Assembly: GCF_027604915.1 (NCBI RefSeq)
Contig: NZ_JAJAQC010000020.1
Coordinates: 58,527 to 122,526, forward strand
Length of the DNA stretch: 64,000 bases
Source of the DNA: Streptomonospora mangrovi
Lineage (GTDB): Bacteria > Actinomycetota > Actinomycetes > Streptosporangiales > Streptosporangiaceae
Direction of reading: 5' to 3'
Of the stretch, positions 50,342 through 59,577 are shown piece after piece (positions within the stretch are counted from its first letter, which is position 1; each line of letters starts with the position of its first letter). The position numbers and the translations under genes are program-made. The notes under the pieces were generated by a model that was not told the DNA's origin, made no database searches, and saw nothing but the letters and a program-made list of their open reading frames with translations.

Positions 50342-51334
50342 TCAGGGGCGCACGCCGAACTGGAACTGGCTGTCCCAGTAGCCCGCCAGCGCCACGACCT
50401 CGACGTTCTTGCCGGTGCGCGGGGCGTGGATCATCTGGCCGTTGCCGACGTAGAGGCCGGCGTGGCCCAGGTCGCCGAAGAAGAAGACGATGTCGCCGGG
50501 CTGGAGCGCGTCGCGGCTGACCCGGGCGCCGGCCTCGGCCTGGCCGTAGGTGGTGCGGGGCAGGCTCACGCCGGCCGCGCCCCAGGCGCGCATGATCAGG
50601 CCGGAGCAGTCGAAGCTGTCGGGGCCGGCGGCGCCGTAGACGTAGGGCTTGCCGAGCTGGGCGTAGGCGAAGTCGAGGGCGGTGCGGGCGTCGCCCGAGG
50701 CGGCGCCGGTGTAGCTGCCGCCGGTGTCGGAGCCCTCGGTCGCGGGGTCGGCGTCGGGGAACTGCGCGAGGAGGTCCTCCTGCTCCTCGATCTTGTCCTC
50801 GACGTCCTCCTTCTTCTCCGCGATCTCGTCCTTCTTGTCCTTGGCCTCGGCCAGGGCCTCGTCGGCCTCGTCCTTCAGCCGGAACAGGCGCTCGGAGGAC
50901 TCGCCGAACTCGTCCAGCTTGTCGCGCTGGGTCTCCGACAGGTAGCCGACGTCGGCCGACTGGGCGAGCAGGTCCTCGGGGTTCTCGACGCTGACGACGT
51001 TGGCCGGGCTGTCGAGGTCGGTGCCCTGGTAGGCGGCGCTGGCGAACTCGGCGACCTCGTCGCGGAGCTTGTCGTAGCGCTCCTGCTCCTCGCCGACCTG
51101 CTCCTCAAGCTCGTCGGCCTTCTTCTTGGCGGCGTCGTACTCGTCCTTGGCCTCGTTGTAGTCCTGGACGATGGTGCTGGCCTCTTCGTTGAGGCTGTCG
51201 AGCTTGTCCTCGACCTCTTGCTGGGTCGGCTCGGCGTAGGCCACACCGGGGGGCACGATCAGACTTCCGGCGGCCACGACCCCGATACCGGTCGCGATCC
51301 GGCGGGCCGTGCGCCGACCACCTGGGTTCGTCAT
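50342..51334 (-). CDS. NlpC/P60 peptidoglycan hydrolase, paralogue 2
   Basis: Secreted endopeptidase, 330 residues, same layout as its downstream neighbour: signal peptide (ATGIGVVAAGSLIVPPGVAYA, residues about 12-33), acidic coiled coil, linker, NlpC/P60 domain. The catalytic motif is standard (FDCSGLIMRAW), with His residues in DLGHAGLYVG and QMIHAPR. ATG 51334 with AGGAG eleven bases upstream; a frame to 51451 is open but unlikely. Tandem duplication with paralogue 1 is clear from shared order and ends (SQFQFGVRP versus SNFHSAVRP). Confidence 0.92.
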   Translation of the reverse strand: MTNPGGRRTARRIATGIGVVAAGSLIVPPGVAYAEPTQQEVEDKLDSLNEEASTIVQDYNEAKDEYDAAKKKADELEEQVGEEQERYDKLRDEVAEFASAAYQGTDLDSPANVVSVENPEDLLAQSADVGYLSETQRDKLDEFGESSERLFRLKDEADEALAEAKDKKDEIAEKKEDVEDKIEEQEDLLAQFPDADPATEGSDTGGSYTGAASGDARTALDFAYAQLGKPYVYGAAGPDSFDCSGLIMRAWGAAGVSLPRTTYGQAEAGARVSRDALQPGDIVFFFGDLGHAGLYVGNGQMIHAPRTGKNVEVVALAGYWDSQFQFGVRP

Positions 51335-51625
51335 GGCGGTCCACGCTCCTAACGGGTCAAGGTCCTCATGCGGGGATGGGGTAAAGGCGATGGCTGGAAG
51401 GCGGCGTGCGGTGCGGGGAGCGGGGACCACGGACACAGCGCGCCGGACCATCCGAGCGGCGCCGCGCCGAGCCGGCCGGGGCCGCTCATCGGCGCCGCAA
51501 GGGCCTCCCAGCGGACGCGACGACCACCGGCGCGCGGTGGCCGCACGCCGACGCGAACCTCGTCCTATTCGGGAAACCCGTCAAGCTACCGGGAAGAACC
51601 TAGCGGACGGGAGTGCGCAGCTCAA
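51335..51625 (-). promoter_or_regulatory. Promoter and long leader of NlpC/P60 paralogue 2
   Basis: TTGAGC (51620-51625), 17-base spacer, TAGGTT (51597-51602) on the minus strand is a good housekeeping promoter, followed by a leader of about 260 bases. Both paralogues share the TTGAG -35 start and a leader of similar length. No known riboswitch signature was found. Confidence 0.55.
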
Positions 51626-51798
51626 CCACGGGACCCCCGGCGACACAGGGAAACCGGGCGCCTCACCTGCCCCGCGCGCGGCCCCCGGCCGCTCCCGCGC
51701 AGCTCGCGGCGCAGGCCGCGCGGGCGCGTCGGCGCACGTCGCCCCGCCCGCGCGGTCCGCAACGAATGCGTCACACCGCGCCGCCGGCCCCCGCGCGC

Positions 51799-51814
51799 GG
51801 GCGGCGCGCCGCCC
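51799..51814 (-). terminator. Palindromic hairpin after the NYN-domain gene
   Basis: GGGCGGCGCGCCGCCC is a perfect 16-base palindrome three bases past the stop codon of the minus-strand NYN gene. Confidence 0.45.
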
Positions 51815-51817
51815 GAG

Positions 51818-53167
51818 TTAGGCGCCCAGGCGGCGCAGCAGCAGGGGTGAGGACAGGGTGCGGGCGCCCTCGCGGCGCACGGCGGTGACGATCTCCTTGT
51901 CGGAGGTGGCCACCGCCAGCGGCCGCCCGTGCGGTTCGGCGCGGACCAGGCGCACGATCAGCTCGTCGGCGGTCTCCCCCGGGTCGCTGAAGAGCACCCG
52001 CACCCGCCGGGTGGCCGACAGCGCGGGCGGGGTGCCCACGTCGGCGCCGTCGAACACGCAGGTGATCTCCGCCTTGGTGCGGCTGGCCAGCCCCTCCAGC
52101 GCCGTCAGCAGCCGGCCGCGCTGGTCGGCCAGCGGCAGCGTGCCGTACCCGGTCTTGGTGACGTTGTAGCCGTCGACCAGCAGGTGGGCGCGGGGCAGGC
52201 TGAGCACCTCGTCGACCAGGCCGGGGTCGTCGTCGGGCAGCCCCTGGCCGGGCGGCGCGGCGGCGCCGGCGCGCGCGGGGTCGGCCACCAGGTCGGCCGG
52301 GCTCTCGATGGAGGTGGGCAGCGCCAGCTCCCGGCGCAGGCCGTGCGCGGCCTCCAGCAGGACGTCCAGCAGCACCCGCAGCCGCGCCTCGTCGGCGCTG
52401 CGCCCGGCCCGCGCCGCGCGGCGGGCGTTCTCGACCTGCGCCTCGGCCGCCGCCAGGCGGTTGCGCAACCGGCGGTTCTCCGCCTCCACGGCATTGACCT
52501 GGACGGTCGTCGTGGCAGTGCGGTCCGCCGCCTCCGCGATCGCCTGCTCGGCCTCGCTCACGGCCTCCTTGGCGCGCTGCCGCTCCCCGTGCAGCCGGCG
52601 GCGCAGGTCGGCCACGGTGCTGCGGTACTCCCGCAGCTCGCCGCGCAGCCGCTCGATCTCCTCGCGCTGCTCGCTGCGCGCCTCCTCCACCTGGCGGCGC
52701 AGCGCGGCGATGGTGTCGGCGGCCTCGTCGGCCTCGCGCACCGACTCCTGGCGGTCCAGCTCCTCGCGGATGCGCGCCACGATGTCGGACCAGCCCTCGG
52801 GCCGCAGCAGGTAGGCCGCCGCCGCCACCGCGACCGGGTCGGCCGCCGGCGGCACCACGCCCTTGCGCAGCCCCTCGGCCAGCTCGGGCCACACCTGCTC
52901 GACCCGCTCGCCCACGCGGGTGCGGAAGTCGGCGTCGGCCTCCAGTTGGGCGGCGATCTGGGGGCCGGCCAGGCGGGCGCGGCGGCGCGGCTCGAAGCGG
53001 GCCACGCGGCGCAGCACCGGCGGCAGGTCGGCCACCCGCATGCCGCCCAGCACGTCGGAGCCGTACTCGATGACGCGGGCGCGCACGGCCTCGGGCAGCG
53101 GCCGGTCGGCGCCGCCGGCGCCGTCGCCCCCGGCGTTGGGCGACGGCTCCCCGCTTCCGGGGCTCAC
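51818..53167 (-). CDS. NYN-domain RNA-binding/nuclease-like protein
   Basis: 449 residues, cytoplasmic. The N-terminal third is helical (RVIEYGSDVLGGMRVADLPP, RRVARFEPRRRARLAG). Residues 150-270 form a long coiled coil rich in Glu/Arg. The C-terminal 170 residues are a YacP-type NYN (PIN-like) domain: LLVDGYNVTKTG with its catalytic Asp, CVFDGADVG, VLFSDPGETADELIVRLV and VATSDKEIVTAVRREGA. The four acidic residues needed for metal-dependent nuclease activity appear present. GTG 53167 overlaps the stop of the zinc-ribbon gene. Function in tRNA or rRNA turnover is inferred. Confidence 0.88.
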   Translation of the reverse strand: MSPGSGEPSPNAGGDGAGGADRPLPEAVRARVIEYGSDVLGGMRVADLPPVLRRVARFEPRRRARLAGPQIAAQLEADADFRTRVGERVEQVWPELAEGLRKGVVPPAADPVAVAAAAYLLRPEGWSDIVARIREELDRQESVREADEAADTIAALRRQVEEARSEQREEIERLRGELREYRSTVADLRRRLHGERQRAKEAVSEAEQAIAEAADRTATTTVQVNAVEAENRRLRNRLAAAEAQVENARRAARAGRSADEARLRVLLDVLLEAAHGLRRELALPTSIESPADLVADPARAGAAAPPGQGLPDDDPGLVDEVLSLPRAHLLVDGYNVTKTGYGTLPLADQRGRLLTALEGLASRTKAEITCVFDGADVGTPPALSATRRVRVLFSDPGETADELIVRLVRAEPHGRPLAVATSDKEIVTAVRREGARTLSSPLLLRRLGA

Positions 53168-53421
53168 GCCGGTTCCGCTGCGCCGGCGTCGGGGCGGTCG
53201 ACGGTCTCCACCGCGTCCACCGCGTTGCACCAGCGGCAGCGGACCTGCTCGATCGTCTCGGCCAGGGTCTCGCTCTCCTCCACCCGGCTGCCGCCGGAGA
53301 GGTCGAAGTGCAGGTAGTCCCGCGACCGCACGGCCCGCGTGACGTCGAAGCGGGTGAGGTTGCCGCACTGGGTGCACCGCCAGCGCTGGGTATCGGACGG
53401 CACCGAAATGCTCACAGCCAT
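53164..53421 (-). CDS. Small zinc-ribbon protein
   Basis: 85 residues with two CxxC pairs, CTQC near residue 16 and CRWC near residue 62, which would bind one zinc ion. Conserved actinobacterial family, unknown function. Two starts are possible: ATG 53421 lies two bases after AAGGAGG, while GTG 53415 is eight bases after it and may be the real start. Overlaps the NYN gene by four bases (GTGA), so the two proteins are made together and may act together on RNA. Confidence 0.8.
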   Translation of the reverse strand: MAVSISVPSDTQRWRCTQCGNLTRFDVTRAVRSRDYLHFDLSGGSRVEESETLAETIEQVRCRWCNAVDAVETVDRPDAGAAEPA

Positions 53422-53640
53422 GTCCTCCTTCTTAACAAACGCACCCGGCGCGAGCACGTGAACGTGCACGTGCGCGGCACCGGTGCGGCGGCCGTCGGGC
53501 GCGGCACGCGGGGTCTGGCCCATCCTTCCACGTGCGGGGCCGGCAAAACCGGTCGGACCCGCCCCCGACCTGCGGCGCCGGAGGCGGCGGTGACCGGAAC
53601 CCGCCGCGGTTCGGTCGGTGCCCGGGGCTACCCTGGCCGG

Positions 53641-55389
53641 GTGGCAGAGCAGTTGACCGCGGTCCAGGGCACCCTCGACGACCTCGGCACCCCCCTGTCG
53701 CGGTGCACCTTCGTCATCGTCGACCTCGAGACCACCGGCACCCGCTCCGACGGCGCCGGCATCACCGAGATCGGCGCCGTCAAGGTGCGCGGCGGCGAGG
53801 TCCTGGGCGAGTTCGCCACCCTGGTCAACCCGGGGGCGCCCATCCCGCCCTTCATCACCCTGCTGACCGGCATCACCCAGGCCATGGTCGCCCCCGCGCC
53901 CGACATCGCCGCCGCGCTGCCCGCGTTCCTGGAGTTCGCCGGGCTGGACTCCGGCGCGATCCTGGTCGCCCACAACGCCCCCTTCGACGTCGGCTTCCTC
54001 AAGGCCGCCTGCGCCGAGCACGGCTACCCCTGGCCCGCGCCCCAGGTCCTCGACACCGTCGCGCTGGCCCGCCGCCTGGTCACCCGCGACGAGGTCCCCA
54101 ACCACAAGCTCGGCACCCTGGCCGGGTTCTTCGGCGTGCCCGACCAGCCCACCCACCGCGCCCTCGACGACGCCCGCGCCACGGTGGGGGTGCTGCACGG
54201 CCTGCTGGAGCGGCTGGGCTCCTTCGGCGTCGACACCGCCGAGGAGCTGCGCTCCTTCCGCTCGGCGCCCACCGCCGCCCAGCGCGCCAAGCGCCGCATC
54301 GCCGACGGCGTGCCCGAGGCGCCGGGCGTCTACGTGTTCACCGACGCCAAGGGCGACACCCTCTACGTCGGCAAGAGCACCAACCTGCGCCGCCGGGTGC
54401 GCTCCTACTTCACCGGTTCGGAGAAGCGCGCCCGCATCCGCGAGATGGCGGCCCTGGTCGAGGGCGTCACCCCCATCGTGTGCGGCACCGGGCTGGAGGC
54501 CGAGGTCCGCGAACTCCGGCTCATCGCCGAACGCAAGCCGCCCTACAACCGGCGTTCGCGCAACCCCGAGCGCGCACCCTGGCTGAAGCTGACCCGCGAG
54601 GTGTTCCCCCGGCTGTCGGTGGTGCGCTCCGTCCGCGACGACGGCGCGCCCTACCTCGGCCCGTTCCGCTCCTCGCGCGAGGCCGAACTCGCGCGCGAGG
54701 CGCTGCACCAGGTGTTCCGGCTGCGCCAGTGCACCCGCCGCATCGTCCCGGGCCGCCCCACCGCGCCATGCGTGCTGGCCCAACTGGGCCGCTGCGGCGC
54801 GCCGTGCGCGGGCGGGGAGTCCCCCGAGGAGTACGCCGCCCACGCCGACACCGCCCTGGCCGCCATGACCGCCGACCCCGCACCCGTGGTGGAGCACCTC
54901 AGCGCCCGGATCGCCGAACTCGCCGCCGACCTGCGCTACGAGGAGGCCGCCGGCGTCCGCGACCGCCTCACCGCGTTCGTGTCGGCCGCCGCCCGCGCCC
55001 AGCGCCTGGGCGCGCTGGCGGCCGTGCCCGAACTCGTGGCCGCCGCTCCCGCGCCCGCGCCGCCCGGCTCCGGCGCCCGCCCCGGCTGGGAGGTCCACGT
55101 GATCCGCCATGGCCGGCTGGCCGCCGGCGGCCTGATGCCGCCCGGCGCCGACCCCGCCGCGTTCGTCTCGGCGCTGGTGCGCACCGCCGAGTCGGTGTTC
55201 CCCGGTCCCGGCCCGGCGCCCAGCGCCACCCCCGGCGAGATGGAGTGCGTGCTGCGCTGGCTGGAGCGGCCGGGCGTGCGGCTGGCCGAGGCCACCGGAA
55301 CCTGGACGTGCCCCGTCAATGGGGCCGAGAAGTACCGGCACCTGACAGACTGGGACCGCGGCGTGCCGGCGCCCGCGCCGCACCGCTGA
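53641..55389 (+). CDS. DnaQ-like DEDD exonuclease fused to a GIY-YIG (UvrC/Cho-like) nuclease
   Basis: DNA repair nuclease, 582 residues. Residues 20-190 are a proofreading-type exonuclease: VIVDLETTGT (DE), HNAPFDVGFL (D), HRALDDARAT (HxAxxD). Residues 220-310 are a GIY-YIG domain: GVYVFTDAKGDTLYVGKSTN with catalytic Arg/Tyr/Glu positions. A UVR-like segment follows (LSARIAELAADLRYEEAAGVRDRL, location near residue 420). TACCCT ends six bases before the GTG, so leaderless expression is likely. Orthologue of M. tuberculosis Rv2191. Confidence 0.92.
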   Translation: MAEQLTAVQGTLDDLGTPLSRCTFVIVDLETTGTRSDGAGITEIGAVKVRGGEVLGEFATLVNPGAPIPPFITLLTGITQAMVAPAPDIAAALPAFLEFAGLDSGAILVAHNAPFDVGFLKAACAEHGYPWPAPQVLDTVALARRLVTRDEVPNHKLGTLAGFFGVPDQPTHRALDDARATVGVLHGLLERLGSFGVDTAEELRSFRSAPTAAQRAKRRIADGVPEAPGVYVFTDAKGDTLYVGKSTNLRRRVRSYFTGSEKRARIREMAALVEGVTPIVCGTGLEAEVRELRLIAERKPPYNRRSRNPERAPWLKLTREVFPRLSVVRSVRDDGAPYLGPFRSSREAELAREALHQVFRLRQCTRRIVPGRPTAPCVLAQLGRCGAPCAGGESPEEYAAHADTALAAMTADPAPVVEHLSARIAELAADLRYEEAAGVRDRLTAFVSAAARAQRLGALAAVPELVAAAPAPAPPGSGARPGWEVHVIRHGRLAAGGLMPPGADPAAFVSALVRTAESVFPGPGPAPSATPGEMECVLRWLERPGVRLAEATGTWTCPVNGAEKYRHLTDWDRGVPAPAPHR

Positions 55390-55455
55390 GCCGCCCGGCG
55401 TCCCGGGCGGGGGCGGCGCCGCCGACCAGCCGGAGTCCTCGCGCTAGGAGTGCAG

Positions 55456-56211
55456 ATGGCGGGCGTCCCGCTCAGTGACGACTACCCGGTGCGGCGCGTG
55501 CCCACGGTCACCTACCTGCTCATCGCCGCCAACGTCGCCGTCTACCTGCTCTCGCCGCTGTCGATGGTGGCGTTCTGGTACGGCGGGGTGGAGCGGATCT
55601 GCGACGCCCAGCGCTACCACTTCCAGTGGGGCGCGGTACCGGTGGAGCTGCTCACCGGCCGCCAGGTCGCCATGCCCGGGCCCTGCCCCGGCGGCGACTA
55701 CACCAAGGTCCCGTGGGTCTCGGCGTTCACCTCGATGTTCCTGCACGGCGGCGCGGCCCACCTGATCGGCAACATGGTCTACCTGTTCGTGTTCGGCCCG
55801 GTGGTGGAGGACCGCCTGGGCCGGCTGCGCTACCTGGGCCTGTACCTGGTCAGCGGGCTGGTGGCCACCTACGGGTTCGCGCTGACCGAGGCGGGCTCGC
55901 AGATCCCGCTGGTGGGCGCCTCGGGTGCGATCTCGGGGGTGCTGGGCGCCTACCTGCTCGTGCAGCACCGCAGCCGGGTGATCACCCTGGTGTTCCTGGT
56001 GATCCCGGTGCGCCTGCCCGGCTGGGCGCTCGTCGGCACCTACTTCGTGCTCCAGTATTTTCTCTACATCAGCATGTCGCTGTACCCGGGCGAGGACTCC
56101 AGCGTGGCCTACGCCGCGCACGTCTACGGCTTCATCGCCGGCGCCGTGGGCGCCCTGCTGATGCACCGCGTCCGCTGGCGCTCGGGCACCCGCCCCTCCG
56201 ACGTCTACTGA
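55456..56211 (+). CDS. Rhomboid-family intramembrane serine protease
   Basis: Cleaves membrane proteins within the lipid bilayer; 251 residues and about six to seven membrane spans. The catalytic Ser is in VGASGAISGVLGAY (GxSG) and the His in YAAHVYGFIAGA; the HGG-AAHLIGNMVYLFVFGP segment contains the conserved oxyanion His/Asn. ATG 55456 is chosen because AGGAG sits five bases upstream; a GTG at 55450 overlaps that site. Substrates are unknown. Confidence 0.93.
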   Translation: MAGVPLSDDYPVRRVPTVTYLLIAANVAVYLLSPLSMVAFWYGGVERICDAQRYHFQWGAVPVELLTGRQVAMPGPCPGGDYTKVPWVSAFTSMFLHGGAAHLIGNMVYLFVFGPVVEDRLGRLRYLGLYLVSGLVATYGFALTEAGSQIPLVGASGAISGVLGAYLLVQHRSRVITLVFLVIPVRLPGWALVGTYFVLQYFLYISMSLYPGEDSSVAYAAHVYGFIAGAVGALLMHRVRWRSGTRPSDVY

Positions 56212-56242
56212 TGTCCCGCACGCACCACCAGGAGGAACCCTC

Positions 56243-56521
56243 GTGATCACCGCGATCGTCATGATCAAGGCCGACGTCGGCCGCATCCCCGAGGTGGCCG
56301 AGGCCATCGCCGAGATCGAGGGCGTCAGCGAGGTCTACTCGGTCACCGGCGGCGTCGACCTGATCGCGGTGGTCCGCGTCCGGGGCCACGAGGACCTCGC
56401 CGAGGTGATCCCCGGCCACGTCAACAAGGTCCCCGGCGTGCTGTCCTCCGACACCCACATCGCCTTCCGCGCCTACTCCAGCCACGACCTGGAGGCGGCG
56501 TTCTCCCTGGGCATGGAGTAG
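56243..56521 (+). CDS. Stand-alone RAM (Lrp/AsnC ligand-binding) domain protein
   Basis: 92 residues forming only the effector domain of Lrp/AsnC regulators (AIVMIKADVGRIPEVAEAIA, EVYSVTGGVDLIAVVRV); no DNA-binding part. Such proteins form octamers and bind amino acids. AGGAGG lies seven bases before the GTG. It lies 31 bases after the rhomboid gene and is probably co-transcribed. Confidence 0.9.
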   Translation: MITAIVMIKADVGRIPEVAEAIAEIEGVSEVYSVTGGVDLIAVVRVRGHEDLAEVIPGHVNKVPGVLSSDTHIAFRAYSSHDLEAAFSLGME

Positions 56522-56557
56522 CCGCCGGGCCGGCCCGCGCGGGGCCGGGCCGGCGGC
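56522..56557 (+). terminator. GC-rich hairpin after the RAM-domain gene
   Basis: Arms GCCGCCGG and CCGGCGGC with inner GGCCC pairing, starting at the stop codon; between convergent genes. Confidence 0.6.
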
Positions 56558-56588
56558 TCCGGCCCGGCCGGGGCGCCGGCGCCGCCGG

Positions 56589-56798
56589 CTACTCCGAGGG
56601 CTCGGGCAGGCCCGGGCACTCCACGGTGGGGTTGACGCCGATGTAGTTCAGCGGGCCGACGACGATGGTGACCAGGGTGCTGCCGATGTCGGCGCAGTTC
56701 TGGTCGCTGTCGCTGAAGTAGCCGCGCTGGACGGCGGCGAGGAGCCCGATCAGTAGCCAGATGACCAGGATCGCCGGAAGGACGACTCTGCCGCGCAC
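56589..56798 (-). CDS. Small single-span membrane protein
   Basis: 69 residues: a hydrophobic segment VVLPAILVIWLLIGLLAAVQ at residues 5-24, followed by an exported RGYFSDSDQNCADIGSTLVT-type domain with two Cys (residues 35 and 61) that could form a disulfide. GTG 56798 with GGAGG five bases upstream. I recall similar small proteins of unknown function in many actinomycetes. No clear partner; probably monocistronic. Confidence 0.75.
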   Translation of the reverse strand: MRGRVVLPAILVIWLLIGLLAAVQRGYFSDSDQNCADIGSTLVTIVVGPLNYIGVNPTVECPGLPEPSE

Positions 56799-57045
56799 TG
56801 CTGCCTCCGGGGGGAGAAGGGTCGGTGGGGTCGCTGGGTCGGTGTGCCCGTGGCCTACCCCGCACCGGCGCGATGTCACCTGCGCGCGTGCCCGCGCACG
56901 GCCGCGCGGGCGGCCCCACCTGCGCGTTCGCCGCCGCGAGGACCTCCGCGGGCGGCGGACCGCGCCGGGCGCGGTGCCCGCCGCCCCGCCCGCTGCCGGC
57001 CCCGCCCGCTCCCGGCGCGGCCGGTGGGGGGCGGGGCCGTGTGCC

Positions 57046-58122
57046 TCAGCCCTGCCCGTCCTGCTTGGCGTAGGACTGGCTGACCTCCACCCAGCGGTCC
57101 AGCAGGGCCGCCGCGCGGCCGTCGGCCAGCGCGGCCTCGGCCCGCTCCAGGCCGGCGCGCAGCAGCTCCACGGCCGGGCGGCGGCCGAAGTCGGGCAGGG
57201 TGGTGGCCAGCGCCGCCGCCGCGTTGAGCAGCACGGCGCCGCGCACCGCGCCCTCGGTGGAGGGGGCGCCGGCGAGCAGGTCGCGCACCACGCGGGCGTT
57301 GTACTCCACGTCGCCACCGCGCAGCGACTCCGGGGTCGAGCGCTCGATCCCCAGGTCGGCGGGGTCCACGACCTCGTGGCCGACCTCGCCGCCGGCCACC
57401 GTCCACACCCGCGAGGTGGTCGTGGTGGTCAGCTCGTCCAGGCCGTCGTCGCCGCGGAAGACCAGCGCGGAGGTGCCGCGCCGGGCGAACACCCCGGCCA
57501 CGGCCTCGCACATGCCGGCGTCGAAGACGCCCACCGCCGCGGCGCGGGTGCGCGCCGGGTTGGTCAGCGGGCCCAGGAAGTTGAACACCGTGGGCACCGC
57601 CAGCTCGCGCCGGGTCTTGGCGGTGTGCCGGAACGCCGGGTGGAACAGCGGCGCGAAGCAGAAGGTGATGCCGGCCTCCTCTGCCACGCGGGCGGTGTAG
57701 CGGGGCGGCAGGTCGATGACCACGCCCAGCCGCTCCAGCACGTCGGCGGTGCCGCACGAGGACGACGCCGAGCGGTTGCCGTGCTTGACGACCTTCAGCC
57801 CGGCCGCGGCCGCCACGATGGCCGCCATGGTCGAGATGTTGACCGTGTGGGCGCGGTCGCCGCCGGTGCCGACGATGTCGGCCGTCTGGCCGGGCACGGT
57901 GATCTGCACGGCGTTGTCCAGCATGCCCTCGGCCAGGCCGGCGACCTCCTCGGCCGCGGCGCCCTTGGCGCGCAGCGCGATGGCGAAGCCGGCGATCTGC
58001 ACGTCGGTGGCCGAGCCCGACATGATCTCGTTCATGGCCCAGTTGGTGTCCTCGGCCGAGAGGGTGCGGCCCTCCAGCAGGGCGGTGATCAGTTCGGACC
58101 AGGTGCGTTCGGTGGCGCTCAC
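57046..58122 (-). CDS. trpD: Anthranilate phosphoribosyltransferase
   Basis: Second step of tryptophan synthesis. The 358-residue protein has the PRPP motif [14 protein letters not shown] near residue 87, [18 protein letters not shown] near residue 115, and [12 protein letters not shown] 58122 is selected with GAGGAG ten bases upstream; the longer frame to 58179 is unlikely. It stands apart from the other trp genes, as it does in Streptomyces (SCO2147) and M. tuberculosis (Rv2192c) by memory. A hairpin GCTGAC-ACAG-GTCAGC (58172-58187) lies 50 bases upstream. Confidence 0.95.
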   Translation of the reverse strand: MSATERTWSELITALLEGRTLSAEDTNWAMNEIMSGSATDVQIAGFAIALRAKGAAAEEVAGLAEGMLDNAVQITVPGQTADIVGTGGDRAHTVNISTMAAIVAAAAGLKVVKHGNRSASSSCGTADVLERLGVVIDLPPRYTARVAEEAGITFCFAPLFHPAFRHTAKTRRELAVPTVFNFLGPLTNPARTRAAAVGVFDAGMCEAVAGVFARRGTSALVFRGDDGLDELTTTTTSRVWTVAGGEVGHEVVDPADLGIERSTPESLRGGDVEYNARVVRDLLAGAPSTEGAVRGAVLLNAAAALATTLPDFGRRPAVELLRAGLERAEAALADGRAAALLDRWVEVSQSYAKQDGQG

Positions 58123-58650
58123 GGCGGTACCACTCCTCGTTCGGGGGATCGGCGGACGGGATCGGGCGAGGGCTGACACAGGTCAGCGCCATCGCGCGAT
58201 GTCGGCCCCGTGGTGGGCCGCACCGCCGAAGTACCGGGGTGTGGGGCCGCCGCGCGCCGCGGCCGGCTGCTGCACCATCGCAAGGTCTCCCGCTCGACGC
58301 GTCAAAGTTCTCGGTCCGCGGACACCGGTCCCGGCGCCGCCGAGGGGGCCGGGGACGGGAGGAGCGGTGCGGTGTCCGTCAGCGCGAGACTACCGGAGCG
58401 CGCCGCCCGGCGGGCTGCCGGCCGCCGGGCCGGTACCCGGGCGCGCCGCCCGGCCGGTGCGCCCCGGCGGCGCGTGGCGGGGGCTCGCGCCCCGAGCGGC
58501 CCGGGACGCGGGCGGGTCCGGCGACCGGGCCGGGCGGGTCACCCGGTGTCGGCCGCCCGGGGGGCGTGTGCGCCGCCGGCGGCGGCCGCGAGATGGGCGG
58601 CCCGGCCCGCCCCGCCCGGAGGCGGCCTGCGGGCCGGTGCCGCCCGCGCG
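58123..58650 (-). promoter_or_regulatory. Upstream region of trpD with candidate promoter and hairpin
   Basis: A minus-strand TTGACG-N17-TGCGAT (about 58276-58305) may be the trpD promoter. A 31-codon frame starting just after it ends at the hairpin GCTGACacagGTCAGC (58172-58187); it holds Tyr, Phe and one Trp codon, too few to call an attenuator. The rest (58390-58650) is GC-rich with no gene. Confidence 0.35.
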
Positions 58651-59091
58651 TCAGTTGAGGGCGGGGGTCTCGGCCAGGCGCTCGCGCATGAGTTCGGCCA
58701 GGGACTCGGCCAGGGCGACCGGGTCGACGGGGTGGCTCACCACCTTGTCGGCGCGCGACCAGGTGGCCAGCCAGCCGTCGTCGCGGCGGCCGATCAGCAG
58801 CAGCACCGGCGGGCACCGGTAGATCTCGTCCTTCACCTGGCGGCACAGGCCCATGCCGCCCACCGGGGCGGACTCGCCGTCGAAGATCGCGACGTCGATG
58901 CCGCCCTCCTCCAGCCGGGCCAGCACGCCCGGCCCTGTGGCGCACTCCACGAACTCGACCTTGGGGACGTCGGCGGCGGGGCGGCGGCCCACGGCCAGTC
59001 GGACCTTCTCGCGGGTGCCGGGCTTGTCGCTGTAGAGGAGGACGCGCATGCGGGGGGCGCGCTCCGCGGAGTCGGAGGCGTTGGGCGCCAT
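58651..59091 (-). CDS. Stand-alone response-regulator receiver-like protein
   Basis: 146 residues resembling a single receiver domain with no output part. [15 protein letters not shown] begins the fold, the likely phospho-acceptor Asp is in [14 protein letters not shown] near residue 72, but the usual acidic pair after the first strand is Asp only (YSDKPG) and the C-terminal Lys sits in [12 protein letters not shown]. It may therefore be a pseudo-receiver. Start ATG 59091; MRVLLY at 59049 is an alternative. Located between trpD and ctaE as in Streptomyces. Confidence 0.78.
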   Translation of the reverse strand: MAPNASDSAERAPRMRVLLYSDKPGTREKVRLAVGRRPAADVPKVEFVECATGPGVLARLEEGGIDVAIFDGESAPVGGMGLCRQVKDEIYRCPPVLLLIGRRDDGWLATWSRADKVVSHPVDPVALAESLAELMRERLAETPALN

Positions 59092-59577
59092 GGTCAACCG
59101 TCACCATCCCTGTACGTCTCGGCCGCGCCGGAGCGGGGCGGGCGCGGGCCGCCCGTCCAGGCGAGCCTATGCCCTGCGGCCGTCGAGTTGAGACCTTCGC
59201 CACCCCAGCATGCCACCGGCGCCACACCCGGGGCCATCCGCGGTGCCCGAGCGGGGCGCGCCCGCCGGCACCGCCCCGCGCGCCCGCGCCCTCCCGTGGC
59301 GCCGCCGGGCGCGCGGGCCCCGAGGCGCTCCGCCGCCCGCCCGCACCGCCGGCACCCCCGTCACGCCGTGTACACCGACGATCGCGCAGCGGTCACTGAC
59401 TCCGGGCGGCCGAGGCGCTATCCTCGGTGCAGCGGACGCGCCGCGGTCGACGACCCCCGCGCAGCCGGTCGGCGGGCCGGCCCCGGCAGTTACGGGCCGA
59501 TACCGTTGTCACGGCAGATCGGGCGCCTTTCGGGGGGTCGTGCACCAACCCCCGCAGGATGCCGTAATAATGCTCCC
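59092..59577. promoter_or_regulatory. Upstream region of ctaE-qcrCAB with two candidate promoters
   Basis: CTGACT (59396-59401), 17-base spacer and TATCCT (59419-59424) form one promoter about 150 bases before ctaE. TAATAA (59565-59570) ends seven bases before the GTG and would give a leaderless mRNA. The rest is GC-rich and holds no gene on either strand. Confidence 0.5.

Noticed and set aside
58172..58300. Tryptophan attenuator before trpD
   Set aside because: A 31-codon frame ends at a hairpin, but it has only one Trp codon near its end and the hairpin stem is just 6 bp; evidence is far weaker than for aroF.
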